Under the pieces are notes generated by a model. It ran no database searches, was not told the DNA's origin, and was given only the letters and a program-made list of their open reading frames with translations. A stretch of 64,000 bases of DNA. Origin: an uncultured Eubacteriales bacterium. Lineage in GTDB: Bacteria > Bacillota > Clostridia > Oscillospirales > Oscillospiraceae. This document shows, piece by piece, positions 16,079 through 24,692 of this stretch (its first letter is position 1; the number at the start of each line of letters is the position of its first letter). A program made the position numbers and the translations under genes. Location: assembly GCA_900545495.1 (NCBI GenBank), contig UQZJ01000005.1:62001-126000 (forward strand), in the 5' to 3' direction.

Positions 16079-18455
16079 AGCGCACCTCCTGTCGTTCCAT
16101 ACCGGCTATGGCGGTGAGATGCTCCACCGCCGCCTCCTTTTTCGGCAGCGCCAGCGCGTGGGCAAATACGGCGTCCACCGTCTCCGCCGTCACGAATCGC
16201 AGGGCGGCCCGGACGGTCTGGTCGATCTCCTCCAGATCCTTCTCGTTCTCCTTGGGGATGATGACCGTGCGGATACCGCTGCGCTTGGCAGCCATGGTCT
16301 TTTCCTTCAGCCCACCGATGGGCAGCACCCTGCCCCGCAGCGTGACCTCGCCGGTCATGGCCACATCGTGGCGCACCGGGCGGCCGGTCAGCGCCGACAG
16401 CATGGCGGTGGCGATGGCGATGCCCGCCGACGGCCCATCCTTGGGTACCGCGCCCTCCGGGAAGTGGACGTGGATATCCTTGTTCTTATAGAAGTCCTTG
16501 GGGATGCCCAGCTCTGCCGCACGGCTGCGCAGGCAGGTATACGCCGCCTTCACGGATTCCTGCATGACCGTACCCAGATTGCCGGTCAGCTCCAGCTTAC
16601 CGGAGCCGTCCATGACCCCGGCCTCCACCTCCAGCAGCTCGCCGCCCACCTCTGTCCACGCAAGGCCGTTGACCACGCCGATCTGATCCTGTTTACTGCG
16701 GGAATTATCCTGATAGTGCGGCACACCCAGCAGCTCTTTCAGGTCTTTTGGTGTAATGTCAACTCGCTTTACATCCGTTTCTACCAAACGCATAGCAGCT
16801 TTTCGGCACAGCTTGCCCAGCAGACGTTCCAGCGTCCGGACGCCGGACTCTCTCGTATAGTCGGTGATGACGGCGCGGATGGCGTCGTCGCTGATGCGCA
16901 GCTGCCTTTTCTTCAGTCCGTGCTCCTTCAGCTGCTTGGGCAGCAGATGGGTCTTGGCGATCTGCAGCTTCTCCTCATCGGTGTAGCTGCTCAGCTCGAT
17001 GACCTCCATCCGATCCAGCAGCGGCCGGGGGATGGTGGAGGTGGTGTTGGCCGTGGTGATAAACATCACCCGGCTCAGATCCACCGGCACCTCCAGAAAA
17101 TGGTCGCGGAAGGAGGTGTTCTGCTCGCTGTCCAGCACCTCCAGCAGAGCCGAGGCCGGGTCGCCCCGCATATCGCTGGCAAGCTTGTCGATCTCATCCA
17201 GCACCAGCAGCGGGTTCATGGCGCCGGCGCGGCTGATGGCCTCGATGATGCGGCCGGGCATGGCGCCGATATACGTCTTGCGGTGGCCGCGGATATCCGC
17301 CTCGTCCCGGACGCCGCCCAGACTGAGCCGCGCCAGCTTCCGGTTCATGGCCTTGGCCACGGAGATGGCCACGGAGGTCTTACCCACACCGGGAGGGCCT
17401 ACCAGGCAGAGGATCTTGCCCTTGGCATCGGGGTTCAGCTGGTGGACGGCGATGAACTCCAGAATGCGCTCCTTCACCGTTTCCAGGCCATAGTGATCCC
17501 GATCCAGCAGCTTCCGCGCCTGCTCCACATCCGCCCGCTCCCGGGTGTACTTGTTCCACGGCATCTCCAGACAGACGTCCAGATAGTTGCGGATGACGGA
17601 GGCCTCCGCGCTGCCGAAGGGCTGCTTGGCAAGCCGCTCCACCTCTTTTGTCAGCCGCTTATGTACCTCCTCGGGCAGATGGGCGCGCTGGATCTTCTCT
17701 GTGTACTCCGCCAGCTCCTCGTCGCCGTCGTCGCCCAGCTCGTGCTGCAAGACCTTCACCTGCTCCCGCAGGATCATGTCCTTCTGTACCTGTGCCACCC
17801 GCTGGCGCACCTTCTGCTCCATCTGCATCTCCAGCGACAGCACATCCACCTCGTGGGTCAGAATGTCGTTGACCAGCTGGAGCCGCCGGTTGGGCCGCAG
17901 CTCCTCCAGCACACGCTGACGATCCTGATGGCGCAGCGTGATGTTCTGGGCGATGAGGTCGGCCAGATGCCCCGTGTCACGGCAGTCCAGCACCGCCGCG
18001 ATAAAGTCGTCGCTGAGCTGCGGCACCAGCTCCTTATACTCGCCGAACAGGGCGTAGGTGCGCCGCAGCATGGCCTCCACCCGGGCTGTGATCTTGCCTG
18101 GGAATTCCTCCTCCAATATCTCCACATTGGCTTGTAGGAAGGGCTTCCCCTGCCACAGCCGCAGCAGCCGGGCGCGCTCCTCGCCCTCCACGAGGACCCG
18201 AACACTGCTGTCCGAGGTCTTGATGATCTGTAAAATATGACAGACCGTGCCTACACTGTACAGGTCGTCCTCCATCGGCTCAGCGGTAGAGATCTCCCGC
18301 TGCGTCACGAGGAACAGCCGCCGGTCGTTCTCCATGGCGTTGTCCAGCGCGTAGATGGAGATCTCCCGCTCCACATCGAAGGACAGCGTCTGGCTGGGGA
18401 AGGCCGTCAGACCACGCAGGGCCAGCACGGGTATATTCATGGTGATACGTTCCAT
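16062..18455 (-). CDS. lon: ATP-dependent protease La (LonA)
   Basis: A 797-residue cytosolic AAA+ serine protease, full length for LonA. The N-terminal substrate-binding domain (IPVLALRGLTAFPSQTL) extends to about residue 300. The AAA+ module has Walker A GPPGVGKTS near 350 and Walker B LLVLDEIDKL near 415. The protease domain carries the catalytic Ser in PKDGPSAGIAIAT near 680 and the catalytic Lys in GGLKEKTMAAKRSGI near 725. ATG 18455 has AAAGGAG at 6-nt spacing. No free space for a promoter is visible between the upstream terminator and the start, so expression may depend on readthrough from clpX or a promoter inside it. Confidence 0.98.
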   Translation of the reverse strand: MERITMNIPVLALRGLTAFPSQTLSFDVEREISIYALDNAMENDRRLFLVTQREISTAEPMEDDLYSVGTVCHILQIIKTSDSSVRVLVEGEERARLLRLWQGKPFLQANVEILEEEFPGKITARVEAMLRRTYALFGEYKELVPQLSDDFIAAVLDCRDTGHLADLIAQNITLRHQDRQRVLEELRPNRRLQLVNDILTHEVDVLSLEMQMEQKVRQRVAQVQKDMILREQVKVLQHELGDDGDEELAEYTEKIQRAHLPEEVHKRLTKEVERLAKQPFGSAEASVIRNYLDVCLEMPWNKYTRERADVEQARKLLDRDHYGLETVKERILEFIAVHQLNPDAKGKILCLVGPPGVGKTSVAISVAKAMNRKLARLSLGGVRDEADIRGHRKTYIGAMPGRIIEAISRAGAMNPLLVLDEIDKLASDMRGDPASALLEVLDSEQNTSFRDHFLEVPVDLSRVMFITTANTTSTIPRPLLDRMEVIELSSYTDEEKLQIAKTHLLPKQLKEHGLKKRQLRISDDAIRAVITDYTRESGVRTLERLLGKLCRKAAMRLVETDVKRVDITPKDLKELLGVPHYQDNSRSKQDQIGVVNGLAWTEVGGELLEVEAGVMDGSGKLELTGNLGTVMQESVKAAYTCLRSRAAELGIPKDFYKNKDIHVHFPEGAVPKDGPSAGIAIATAMLSALTGRPVRHDVAMTGEVTLRGRVLPIGGLKEKTMAAKRSGIRTVIIPKENEKDLEEIDQTVRAALRFVTAETVDAVFAHALALPKKEAAVEHLTAIAGMERQEVRCGDQL

Positions 18456-18473
18456 ATGTACTCCTTTCCTCTT

Positions 18474-18511
18474 GGAGAAAAAAGAGGAGAAGCTGCCGCC
18501 TCTCCTCTTTG
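18474..18511 (-). terminator. Intrinsic terminator between clpX and lon
   Basis: On the minus strand AAAGAGGAGA and TCTCCTCTTT pair around a 10-nt loop and are followed by a T6 run. It begins about 9 nt after the clpX stop and ends just before the lon ribosome binding site. Confidence 0.8.
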
Positions 18512-18519
18512 CCGGATCG

Positions 18520-19818
18520 TCAAGAGGCCGGTGCGGTTCGTTTTTCCGCCGTCCCGGTCTTGAGTTTTGCCTTGCGCGTGACCTTTTCCGGGTCGCGCTC
18601 CACCACCGGCTCCGCGCCGCTGCTGACGCAGTCCGCCGTGATGGTCACCTTCGTGATGGTGGGGTCGGAGGGGATGTCGTACATCACCTTCGTCAGCATA
18701 CTCTCCATCACCGCCCGCAGTCCGCGGGCGCCGATATTGCGCTCGATGGCCTTGTCCGCCACCGCCTCCAGCGCCGTCTGCTCAAAGACCAGCTCCACGC
18801 CGTCGTAGGCCAGCAGCGCCTTATACTGCTTGACCAGCGCATTCTTCGGCTCGGTCAGGATGCGCACCAGATCCTCCCGGGTCAGAGCCTCCAGCGGCGA
18901 GATCACCGGCAGACGGCCCACCAGCTCGGGGATGATGCCGAACTTCAGCAGATCGTGGGGCTGCACCTGCTTCAAAAGCTGGCTGGTACCCATTTTATCC
19001 GCCTTGCTCTGCACCGCGTTCTCAAAGCCGATGCCCTGCTTGCCCACGCGCTTCTCCACGATCTTCTCCAGACCGTCGAAGGCGCCGCCGCAGATAAACA
19101 GGATGTTGCTGGTGTCGATCTGGATGAACTCCTGATGGGGATGCTTCCGCCCGCCCTGCGGCGGCACGTTGGCCACGGTACCCTCCAGGATCTTCAGCAG
19201 CGCCTGCTGCACACCCTCGCCGGACACGTCCCGGGTGATGGAGGTATTCTCGCTCTTGCGGGCGATCTTGTCGATCTCATCCACATAGATGATGCCCCGC
19301 TCCGCCAGCTCCACGTCGAAATCCGCCGCCTGCAAAAGCCGCAGCAGGATGTTCTCCACGTCGTCGCCCACATAACCGGCCTCGGTCAGCGTGGTGGCGT
19401 CGGCGATGGCGAAGGGTACCTTCAGCACCCGCGCCAGCGTCTGGGCGAACAGCGTCTTTCCGGAGCCGGTAGGCCCGATCATCAGGATGTTGCTCTTTTG
19501 CAGCTCCACATCCTCGCTGCCGCCGAAGTAAATGCGCTTATAGTGATTGTACACGGACACGGACAGGGCGATCTTCGCCCCCTCCTGTCCGATGACGTAC
19601 TGATCCAGCACCTCTTTGATCTGCTGGGGCGTCGGGAGGTCCTCCACACTGTCGAAGCCCTCGCTGACCGCCGCACTGTATCCGTCGTCCAGAATGGACA
19701 TACAGAGCTGCACGCACTCGTCGCAGATCCGCACGCCCGGCCCCTGGATCATCCGGTGTACCTGTCCCTCCGCCTTGCCGCAGAACGAGCAGCGCAGGGA
19801 CTTTCTCTCATCTGCCAT
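18520..19818 (-). CDS. clpX: ATP-dependent Clp protease ATP-binding subunit ClpX
   Basis: A 432-residue AAA+ unfoldase that feeds substrates to ClpP. The N-terminal zinc-binding domain has Cys10, Cys13, Cys32 and Cys35 (CSFC ... CDEC). Walker A is IGPTGSGKTLFAQTL near 117, Walker B is IIYVDEIDKIARKS near 180, and the sensor/pore region includes the GGAFDGL motif, which together with the IGF-type loop region marks ClpX. It starts 4 nt after the clpP stop in a tig-clpP-clpX operon and is closed by a terminator. The C-terminal tail (TRKAKLKTGTAEKRTAP) is a lineage-specific basic extension. Confidence 0.98.
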   Translation of the reverse strand: MADERKSLRCSFCGKAEGQVHRMIQGPGVRICDECVQLCMSILDDGYSAAVSEGFDSVEDLPTPQQIKEVLDQYVIGQEGAKIALSVSVYNHYKRIYFGGSEDVELQKSNILMIGPTGSGKTLFAQTLARVLKVPFAIADATTLTEAGYVGDDVENILLRLLQAADFDVELAERGIIYVDEIDKIARKSENTSITRDVSGEGVQQALLKILEGTVANVPPQGGRKHPHQEFIQIDTSNILFICGGAFDGLEKIVEKRVGKQGIGFENAVQSKADKMGTSQLLKQVQPHDLLKFGIIPELVGRLPVISPLEALTREDLVRILTEPKNALVKQYKALLAYDGVELVFEQTALEAVADKAIERNIGARGLRAVMESMLTKVMYDIPSDPTITKVTITADCVSSGAEPVVERDPEKVTRKAKLKTGTAEKRTAPAS

Positions 19819-19822
19819 GCCG

Positions 19823-20404
19823 TTACCTCTTATAAATGACCTTATCCACCAGACCGTACTCCCGCGCTTCCTCGGCGATCATCCAGTGATCCCGCTCGGA
19901 ATCGGCCTTCACCTGCTCCACCGGCTTGCCGGTGTTCTCGGACAGGATCTTATTCAGCCGCTGCTTGATCTTCAGGAAGCGCTCCACGTCGATCTCCATG
20001 TCCGTCACCTTGCCCTGCGTACCTGCGGAGGGCTGGTGGATCATGATCTCGGCGTTGGGCAGCGCGATGCGCTTGCCCTTGGTGCCGGAGGACAGCAGGA
20101 ACGCGCCCATGCTGGCGGCCATGCCGATGCAGATGGTGGACACGTCGCACTTGATATACTGCATGGTGTCATAGATAGCCATGCCCGCGGTCACGCTGCC
20201 TCCGGGGCTGTTGATGTACATCTGGATGTCCTTGTCTGGATCCTGCGCCTCCAGATACAGCAGCTGCGCCACGACCAGACTGGCGGTGGTATCGTTCACT
20301 TCTTCGCCCAGGAATACGATACGGTCGTTGAGCAGACGGGAAAAGATATCGTAAGACCGCTCGCCGCGGTTGGTCTGCTCCACAACATAGGGAACTAAGC
20401 TCAT
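19823..20404 (-). CDS. clpP: ATP-dependent Clp protease proteolytic subunit ClpP
   Basis: A 193-residue serine protease that assembles into the two-ring ClpP barrel. The catalytic Ser is in CIGMAASMGAFLLSS, the catalytic His in MIHQPSAGTQG, and the catalytic Asp in SERDHWM. MSLVPYVVEQTNRGERSYDI is the classic N-terminus. I chose ATG 20404 because AGGAGG lies 8 nt upstream; an in-frame TTG at 20422 precedes that site. It sits between tig and clpX with the usual order and short gaps. Confidence 0.98.
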   Translation of the reverse strand: MSLVPYVVEQTNRGERSYDIFSRLLNDRIVFLGEEVNDTTASLVVAQLLYLEAQDPDKDIQMYINSPGGSVTAGMAIYDTMQYIKCDVSTICIGMAASMGAFLLSSGTKGKRIALPNAEIMIHQPSAGTQGKVTDMEIDVERFLKIKQRLNKILSENTGKPVEQVKADSERDHWMIAEEAREYGLVDKVIYKR

Positions 20405-20476
20405 AGAATAAACCTCCTGCAAAAGATAGCTACCAGATTATACCCACCCGCATATGATTTTCAAAAGCACTCTCTC

Positions 20477-21865
20477 TTATTCTGCGTCTTTTTCCGCATC
20501 TTTCTTGGTGGTCTTCTTGGCAGCGGGCTTCTTGGCGGGCTTCTTCTCGACGACCTCGCCCTCGGCCTCCAGCTCGGCCTTCTCCTCGGCGGGCGCCACA
20601 GCCACGGCGCTGTCCGCCACGACCTTCACGGCCTTCTCGCGGATGACCTGCTCCTTCACGTCCTCGGGACGCAGGTACTTCTTCACGGTCTCCAGATCCA
20701 TGCCGTACTTCTCGGCCACGTTCTTCAGCTCGTTCTCCACGTCCTCGTCGGTGGCCTCCAGACCCTCGGCCTTGATGATGGCCTCCACAGCCAGATCCAT
20801 CTTCACCTGCTCGGCGGCGGGGCCGTCAGCCTGCTTGCGGAAATCGGCCTCGGTGGTGCCGGTCATCTTCAGATACTGCTCGAAGGGGATACCCTGTGCG
20901 GCCAACTGCTGCTTGAACTGCTCCATCATACGCTCGGCCTGCAGCTCCACCATCTCGTGGGGGATCTCGGCCTCCACGCCCTCGGCGACCTTGGCCATCA
21001 GCACATCCTCAAAGGCTCGCTGGGCGGCCTCGGTGCGCTCGGCGGTCATCTTCTTCTTGATGTCGGCCTTCAGCTCCTTCAGGGTGTCGAACTCGGACAC
21101 GTCCTTGGCGAACTCGTCGTCAATGGCGGGAACCTCCTTGACCTTGACCTCGTTGACCTTCACATGGAAGACCACGGGCTTGCCGGCCAGCTCGGGGGTG
21201 TAGTTCTCGGGGAAGGTGATGTCGATATCCTTCTCCTCGCCGGCCTTCATGCCGATGAGCTGCTCCTCAAAGCCGGGGACGAAGCTGCCGGAGCCGATCT
21301 CCAGATCGAAGTTCTCGCCCTTGCCGCCGTCGAAGGCCACGCCGTTGTCGAAGCCCTCGAAGTCGATGTCGGCGGTATCGCCCTTCTTGACGGCGCGCTC
21401 CACGGACACCAGACGGCTGTTGCGGTCTGCCATCTCCTTCAGGCGGGCGTTGACGTCGGCGGCCGCCACCTTGACCTCGGCCTTAGGCGCCTCCAGCCCC
21501 TTGTACTGGCCCAGCTTCACCTCGGGATACACGGCCACGGTGCACTTGAACACCACGCCGTCCTTGGTGCAGGACTCCAGCTCCACCTCGGGATAGCCCA
21601 CCACGTCCAGCTTCTGCTCCTTTACCGCGTCCTCATAGGCGTCGGGCAGAATGATATTGACAGCCTCCTCATAGAAGACCTCTTCGCCGTACATCTTCTC
21701 GATGATCTTGCGGGGGGCCTTGCCAGCACGGAAGCCGGGTACGTTGATCTTACCGCGCATCTTCAGATACGCCTTGTTGACGGCAGCCTCGAACTCCTCG
21801 GCGCTCGCCTCGATGGTCAGAGCGACTCTGCTCTTCTCCAGTTTTTCACAGCTTTTCACAGTCAT
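20477..21865 (-). CDS. tig: Trigger factor (ribosome-associated chaperone/PPIase)
   Basis: A 462-residue chaperone that meets nascent chains at the ribosome exit. The ribosome-binding domain contains VPGFRAGKAPRKIIEKMYG (the GFRxGxxP loop) near residue 43. The FKBP-like PPIase domain follows from about 155 (KKGDTADIDFEGF, FVPGFEEQLIGMKAGEE). The C-terminal chaperone arms extend to ~425. The last ~30 residues are a low-complexity acidic then Lys/Ala-rich tail (VEKKPAKKPAAKKTTKK), not part of the conserved fold. The ATG has GGAGGAATAAACAA upstream. It is the first gene of tig-clpP-clpX. Confidence 0.97.
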   Translation of the reverse strand: MTVKSCEKLEKSRVALTIEASAEEFEAAVNKAYLKMRGKINVPGFRAGKAPRKIIEKMYGEEVFYEEAVNIILPDAYEDAVKEQKLDVVGYPEVELESCTKDGVVFKCTVAVYPEVKLGQYKGLEAPKAEVKVAAADVNARLKEMADRNSRLVSVERAVKKGDTADIDFEGFDNGVAFDGGKGENFDLEIGSGSFVPGFEEQLIGMKAGEEKDIDITFPENYTPELAGKPVVFHVKVNEVKVKEVPAIDDEFAKDVSEFDTLKELKADIKKKMTAERTEAAQRAFEDVLMAKVAEGVEAEIPHEMVELQAERMMEQFKQQLAAQGIPFEQYLKMTGTTEADFRKQADGPAAEQVKMDLAVEAIIKAEGLEATDEDVENELKNVAEKYGMDLETVKKYLRPEDVKEQVIREKAVKVVADSAVAVAPAEEKAELEAEGEVVEKKPAKKPAAKKTTKKDAEKDAE

Positions 21866-21965
21866 TTGTTTATTCCTCCGTTCCGCACCGGCCTGTATTC
21901 ATAGCAAAACCAATGCAATATAATATGATAACAGAAAAGAATGGGAATTTCCACTGTTTTTTCTC

Positions 21966-22655
21966 TTATTCACAAATTTTTTTGGGGACGAAATCCAGCC
22001 AGTCTCCCGCCACCAGCGAAAACGCGGTGCCGTTGTGTATTCCCTCCAGCGCCCGCTTGTGGCTGGCGCCGTGGAGATGTCCGTAGAAGCACTGCTTTAC
22101 GCCGTAGCGCTGCAAAAGCCGCAGGATCTCCGGACACTCGTATCCCTGATACAGCGGCGGATAGTGAAGGAAGCACAGCTTCTCCCGATCCCCCGCCGCC
22201 TGCAGGGACGTCTCCAGCCGTCCGGCCTCCCGGGCCAGCATCTTGCCGTTGTGGGTACCCTCGTTGTCCAGCTCGTAGAACCAGCCCCGCGTGCCGCACA
22301 GTGCCTTGTCCTTGTAGAACAGGCAGTTGTTGTGCAGGATCTCAAAGGAGTCCAGTCCGTGCTGGTCAAAAAAACGCTGCATCTTGGATGCGGTGTTCCA
22401 CCAGTAGTCGTGGTTGCCCTTCATCAGGATCTTCTTCCCCGGCAGAGCGTGGATGAACTGAAAGTCCGCCAGAGACTCCTCCAGACTCATGCCCCAGCTC
22501 AGGTCGCCGCACAGCACGGTCACATCGTCGTCCCCCAGCGGTGCAAAGCCCGCCTTGATCTTATCCACATACCCGTGCCACTTCTCGCCGAAGATATCCA
22601 TGGGCTTGTCGCTGTTCAGCGACAGATGCAGGTCTCCGATGGCGTACAGCGCCAT
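21966..22655 (-). CDS. Calcineurin-like metallophosphoesterase
   Basis: A 229-residue cytosolic phosphoesterase. All five metal-site motifs are present: GDLHL near residue 7, VLCGDLSWG near 48, KGNHDYWW near 79, a late FLHYPPLY near 161, and YGHLHGASH near 191. This subset resembles the YkuE-unrelated, small Firmicutes phosphoesterases annotated only as serine/threonine phosphatase family; the substrate is unknown. The start has AAAGGAGGGACGCC. It is the last gene of the minus-strand run from rbgA, about 100 nt upstream of tig, with no clear terminator between. Confidence 0.92.
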   Translation of the reverse strand: MALYAIGDLHLSLNSDKPMDIFGEKWHGYVDKIKAGFAPLGDDDVTVLCGDLSWGMSLEESLADFQFIHALPGKKILMKGNHDYWWNTASKMQRFFDQHGLDSFEILHNNCLFYKDKALCGTRGWFYELDNEGTHNGKMLAREAGRLETSLQAAGDREKLCFLHYPPLYQGYECPEILRLLQRYGVKQCFYGHLHGASHKRALEGIHNGTAFSLVAGDWLDFVPKKICE

Positions 22656-22683
22656 GGCGTCCCTCCTTTCTCCGGCTGCCGTC

Positions 22684-23661
22684 TCACAGCAGCCTGCACA
22701 GATTGTTCCAGAATATGTCCTCCAGCAGGGTCTTTCCGTACCCGCGTCTCTCCAGTGCCTCGTACAGATGTGGTATGTCCTCTACGCCCTGCATCCCCGC
22801 CGCCAGCGCCTCGCAGCCGTCCAGATCGCCGCCGATGCACAGGGTCTTTTCCCCGTCCAGCGCCAGGAAATGCTCGATATGTGCCACCAGTGCGTCCATG
22901 GACGTACCGCCCACAAAGTCCCGGTACAGGTTGATGCCCACCACGCCGCCGGTATCCCGGATGGCGCGGAACATATCGTCCGTCAGGTTCCGCCGGTGGG
23001 GACACAGCGCCCGCGCATTGGAGTGGGACGCCACAATGGGCCGCTCCGTCATGCGGAACAGCTCCCAGAAGCCCGGGTCGGACAGATGGGACACGTCGGC
23101 GTAGACGCCCAGACGCTCCATCTCCCGGACAAAGTCCCTGCCCTGTACCGAAAGACCCCGGTCCGGTTCCTCGGCGCAGCTGCCGCTGAGGGCGTTGGCG
23201 TTGTTCCACACCGGGTTCAGAAGGCGTACGCCCCAGTCCGCCGCGGTGTATAGGTTCTCTACTTTACAGTCCAGCAGGTCGGCACCCTCCACGCTGAGGA
23301 ACGCCGCCATCCTCCCGCTGCGCACCGCTGCGTTGGCCTCGTCTCCGGTGCGGCACAGCACGGCCATGTCCTCATTGTCCGCCAGCTCCCGCAAAAACCA
23401 GTCGTGCATCTCCCGGCACCGCTGCCACGCCGTGTCCGGCGGCAGGCTCTTCACATCGTCGTATAGGGCGAAGAACTGCCCGCGCCCGGCGAAGCCCCTG
23501 CTCCGCTCCAGATCGATGTGACCGCCGTTTTTCCGCAGGCTGCCGCCCGCCTGAAAGTAGGCGCGCCGCTCCGCCTCCGTCTCGCCGTAGTCCGCCACCG
23601 GCTCTGTCACCATGCAGCGCCAGATGGTATCGCAGTGCGCATCAAAATATGGTATTGCCAT
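22684..23661 (-). CDS. Membrane dipeptidase-like peptidase, family M19
   Basis: A 325-residue zinc-dependent amidohydrolase-fold enzyme expected to cleave dipeptides. The metal ligands are visible: FDAHCDT near residue 6 (HxD), an SVEGAD segment near 123 containing the bridging Glu, VSHLSDPGFWEL near 193, VASHSNARALCPHRRN near 214, and CIGGDLDG near 280. No signal peptide is seen, so it is probably cytosolic despite the historical family name. Start ATG 23661 has GAGGAGTGACAGC. It shares the transcript of rbgA-rnhB-yraN. D-amino-acid-containing or Cys-Gly-type dipeptides are possible substrates by family analogy. Confidence 0.93.
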   Translation of the reverse strand: MAIPYFDAHCDTIWRCMVTEPVADYGETEAERRAYFQAGGSLRKNGGHIDLERSRGFAGRGQFFALYDDVKSLPPDTAWQRCREMHDWFLRELADNEDMAVLCRTGDEANAAVRSGRMAAFLSVEGADLLDCKVENLYTAADWGVRLLNPVWNNANALSGSCAEEPDRGLSVQGRDFVREMERLGVYADVSHLSDPGFWELFRMTERPIVASHSNARALCPHRRNLTDDMFRAIRDTGGVVGINLYRDFVGGTSMDALVAHIEHFLALDGEKTLCIGGDLDGCEALAAGMQGVEDIPHLYEALERRGYGKTLLEDIFWNNLCRLL

Positions 23662-23673
23662 GCTGTCACTCCT

Positions 23674-24063
23674 CTATTCAAAGGCGTTTTCCAGATATTC
23701 TATGCGGGCATTCTCCCGGCTGTACGGACTGTCCGCGTAGACCTCCGCCACGTCGAACCGCGCCGGACAGTCCAGCGCTTTTTCTTGCAGATAGTACAGC
23801 GCCGTCTTTTTCAGCCGCCGCTGCTTGGCGGGTGTCACATACTCACGGGGCAGCGCCATGTCCGTATTGGTGCGGGTCTTGACCTCCACGAAGCACAGGA
23901 TATCCCCATCCCACGCGATGAGGTCGATCTCTCCGAACCGGCATTGGTAGCTGTGAGCCGCCAGCCGGTATCCCCGCTGCCGCAGGTAGTCCGCCGCCAG
24001 CGCCTCGCCCCATGTGCCCTCGGCCCGTCCGCCCTTTTCCGGCGCAGACCGCGCCCCGCTCAT
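23674..24063 (-). CDS. YraN family endonuclease-fold protein (UPF0102)
   Basis: A 129-residue protein with the restriction-endonuclease-like fold. GEALAADYLRQRGYRLAAHS, RFGEIDLIAWDGDILCFVEV and VKTRTNTDMALPREYVTP hold the (D/E)-x-D...ExK nuclease core (GEIDLI, FVEVKTR). ATG 24063 is preferred because it overlaps the rnhB stop as ATGA and has GGGAGG at 7 nt; an in-frame GTG at 24078 precedes that site. Activity is unproven for most family members. The rnhB-yraN pairing is widespread in bacteria. Confidence 0.93.
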   Translation of the reverse strand: MSGARSAPEKGGRAEGTWGEALAADYLRQRGYRLAAHSYQCRFGEIDLIAWDGDILCFVEVKTRTNTDMALPREYVTPAKQRRLKKTALYYLQEKALDCPARFDVAEVYADSPYSRENARIEYLENAFE

Positions 24064-24692
24064 CGCTTTGCCTCCCACTTTTTCAGGAAGCTCCGCCGAT
24101 GCTCCGGGCAGGGGCCGTACTTGTCCAGCATCTCATAGTGCAGCTTGGTGCCGTAGCCCTTGTGCCGGGCAAACTGGTACTGGGGGTATGCCTTGTCCAA
24201 CACCTCCGTCACATAGCGGTCACGGCTGACCTTGGCCAGCACCGATGCCGCCGCGATGGACGCGGATATCCCGTCGCCGCCCACGATGCACCGGTGCGCC
24301 GTGGTGATGGCGGCGCTGTGTCCCTTGTCACGGTTGCCGTCGATGAGTGCCAGGTCCGGCGTCACGGACAGGCCGTCTATGGCCAGCTGCATGGCCTTCA
24401 TCCGGGCGCTGAGGATGTCCGTCTCGTCGATCTCCGACGCCTCCACCCGCACCACCGACCACGCGATGGCCCGCTCCTGTATCAGTGGGAACAGCTTTTC
24501 CCGCTTTTTCTCCGTCAGCTTTTTGGAGTCGTTCAGCTCCGGCAGGTCGCAGCCCTCCGGCAGGATCACCGCCGCCGCGTACACCGGCCCCATCAGCGGT
24601 CCGGCGCCGGCCTCGTCCACGCCGCATACCGCCGCGAAGCCCTCCGCCGCCGCCTGCCGTTCGTATGTCCACAGGTCAGCCGTTTCTCTCAT
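24060..24692 (-). CDS. rnhB: Ribonuclease HII
   Basis: A 210-residue enzyme that cuts RNA in RNA-DNA hybrids and removes single ribonucleotides from DNA. VDEAGAGPLMGPVYAAAV near residue 24 holds the first two acidic residues, LNDSKKLTEKKRE is conserved, LIDGN near 115 holds the third acidic residue, and ASVLAKVSRDRYV the fourth region. The usual DEAGRGP motif reads DEAGAGP here: the Arg of the GRG substrate-recognition motif is replaced by Ala. Start and stop overlap rbgA and yraN by 4 nt each. Apart from the substitution the protein is ordinary in length and motifs. Confidence 0.95.
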   Translation of the reverse strand: MRETADLWTYERQAAAEGFAAVCGVDEAGAGPLMGPVYAAAVILPEGCDLPELNDSKKLTEKKREKLFPLIQERAIAWSVVRVEASEIDETDILSARMKAMQLAIDGLSVTPDLALIDGNRDKGHSAAITTAHRCIVGGDGISASIAAASVLAKVSRDRYVTEVLDKAYPQYQFARHKGYGTKLHYEMLDKYGPCPEHRRSFLKKWEAKR

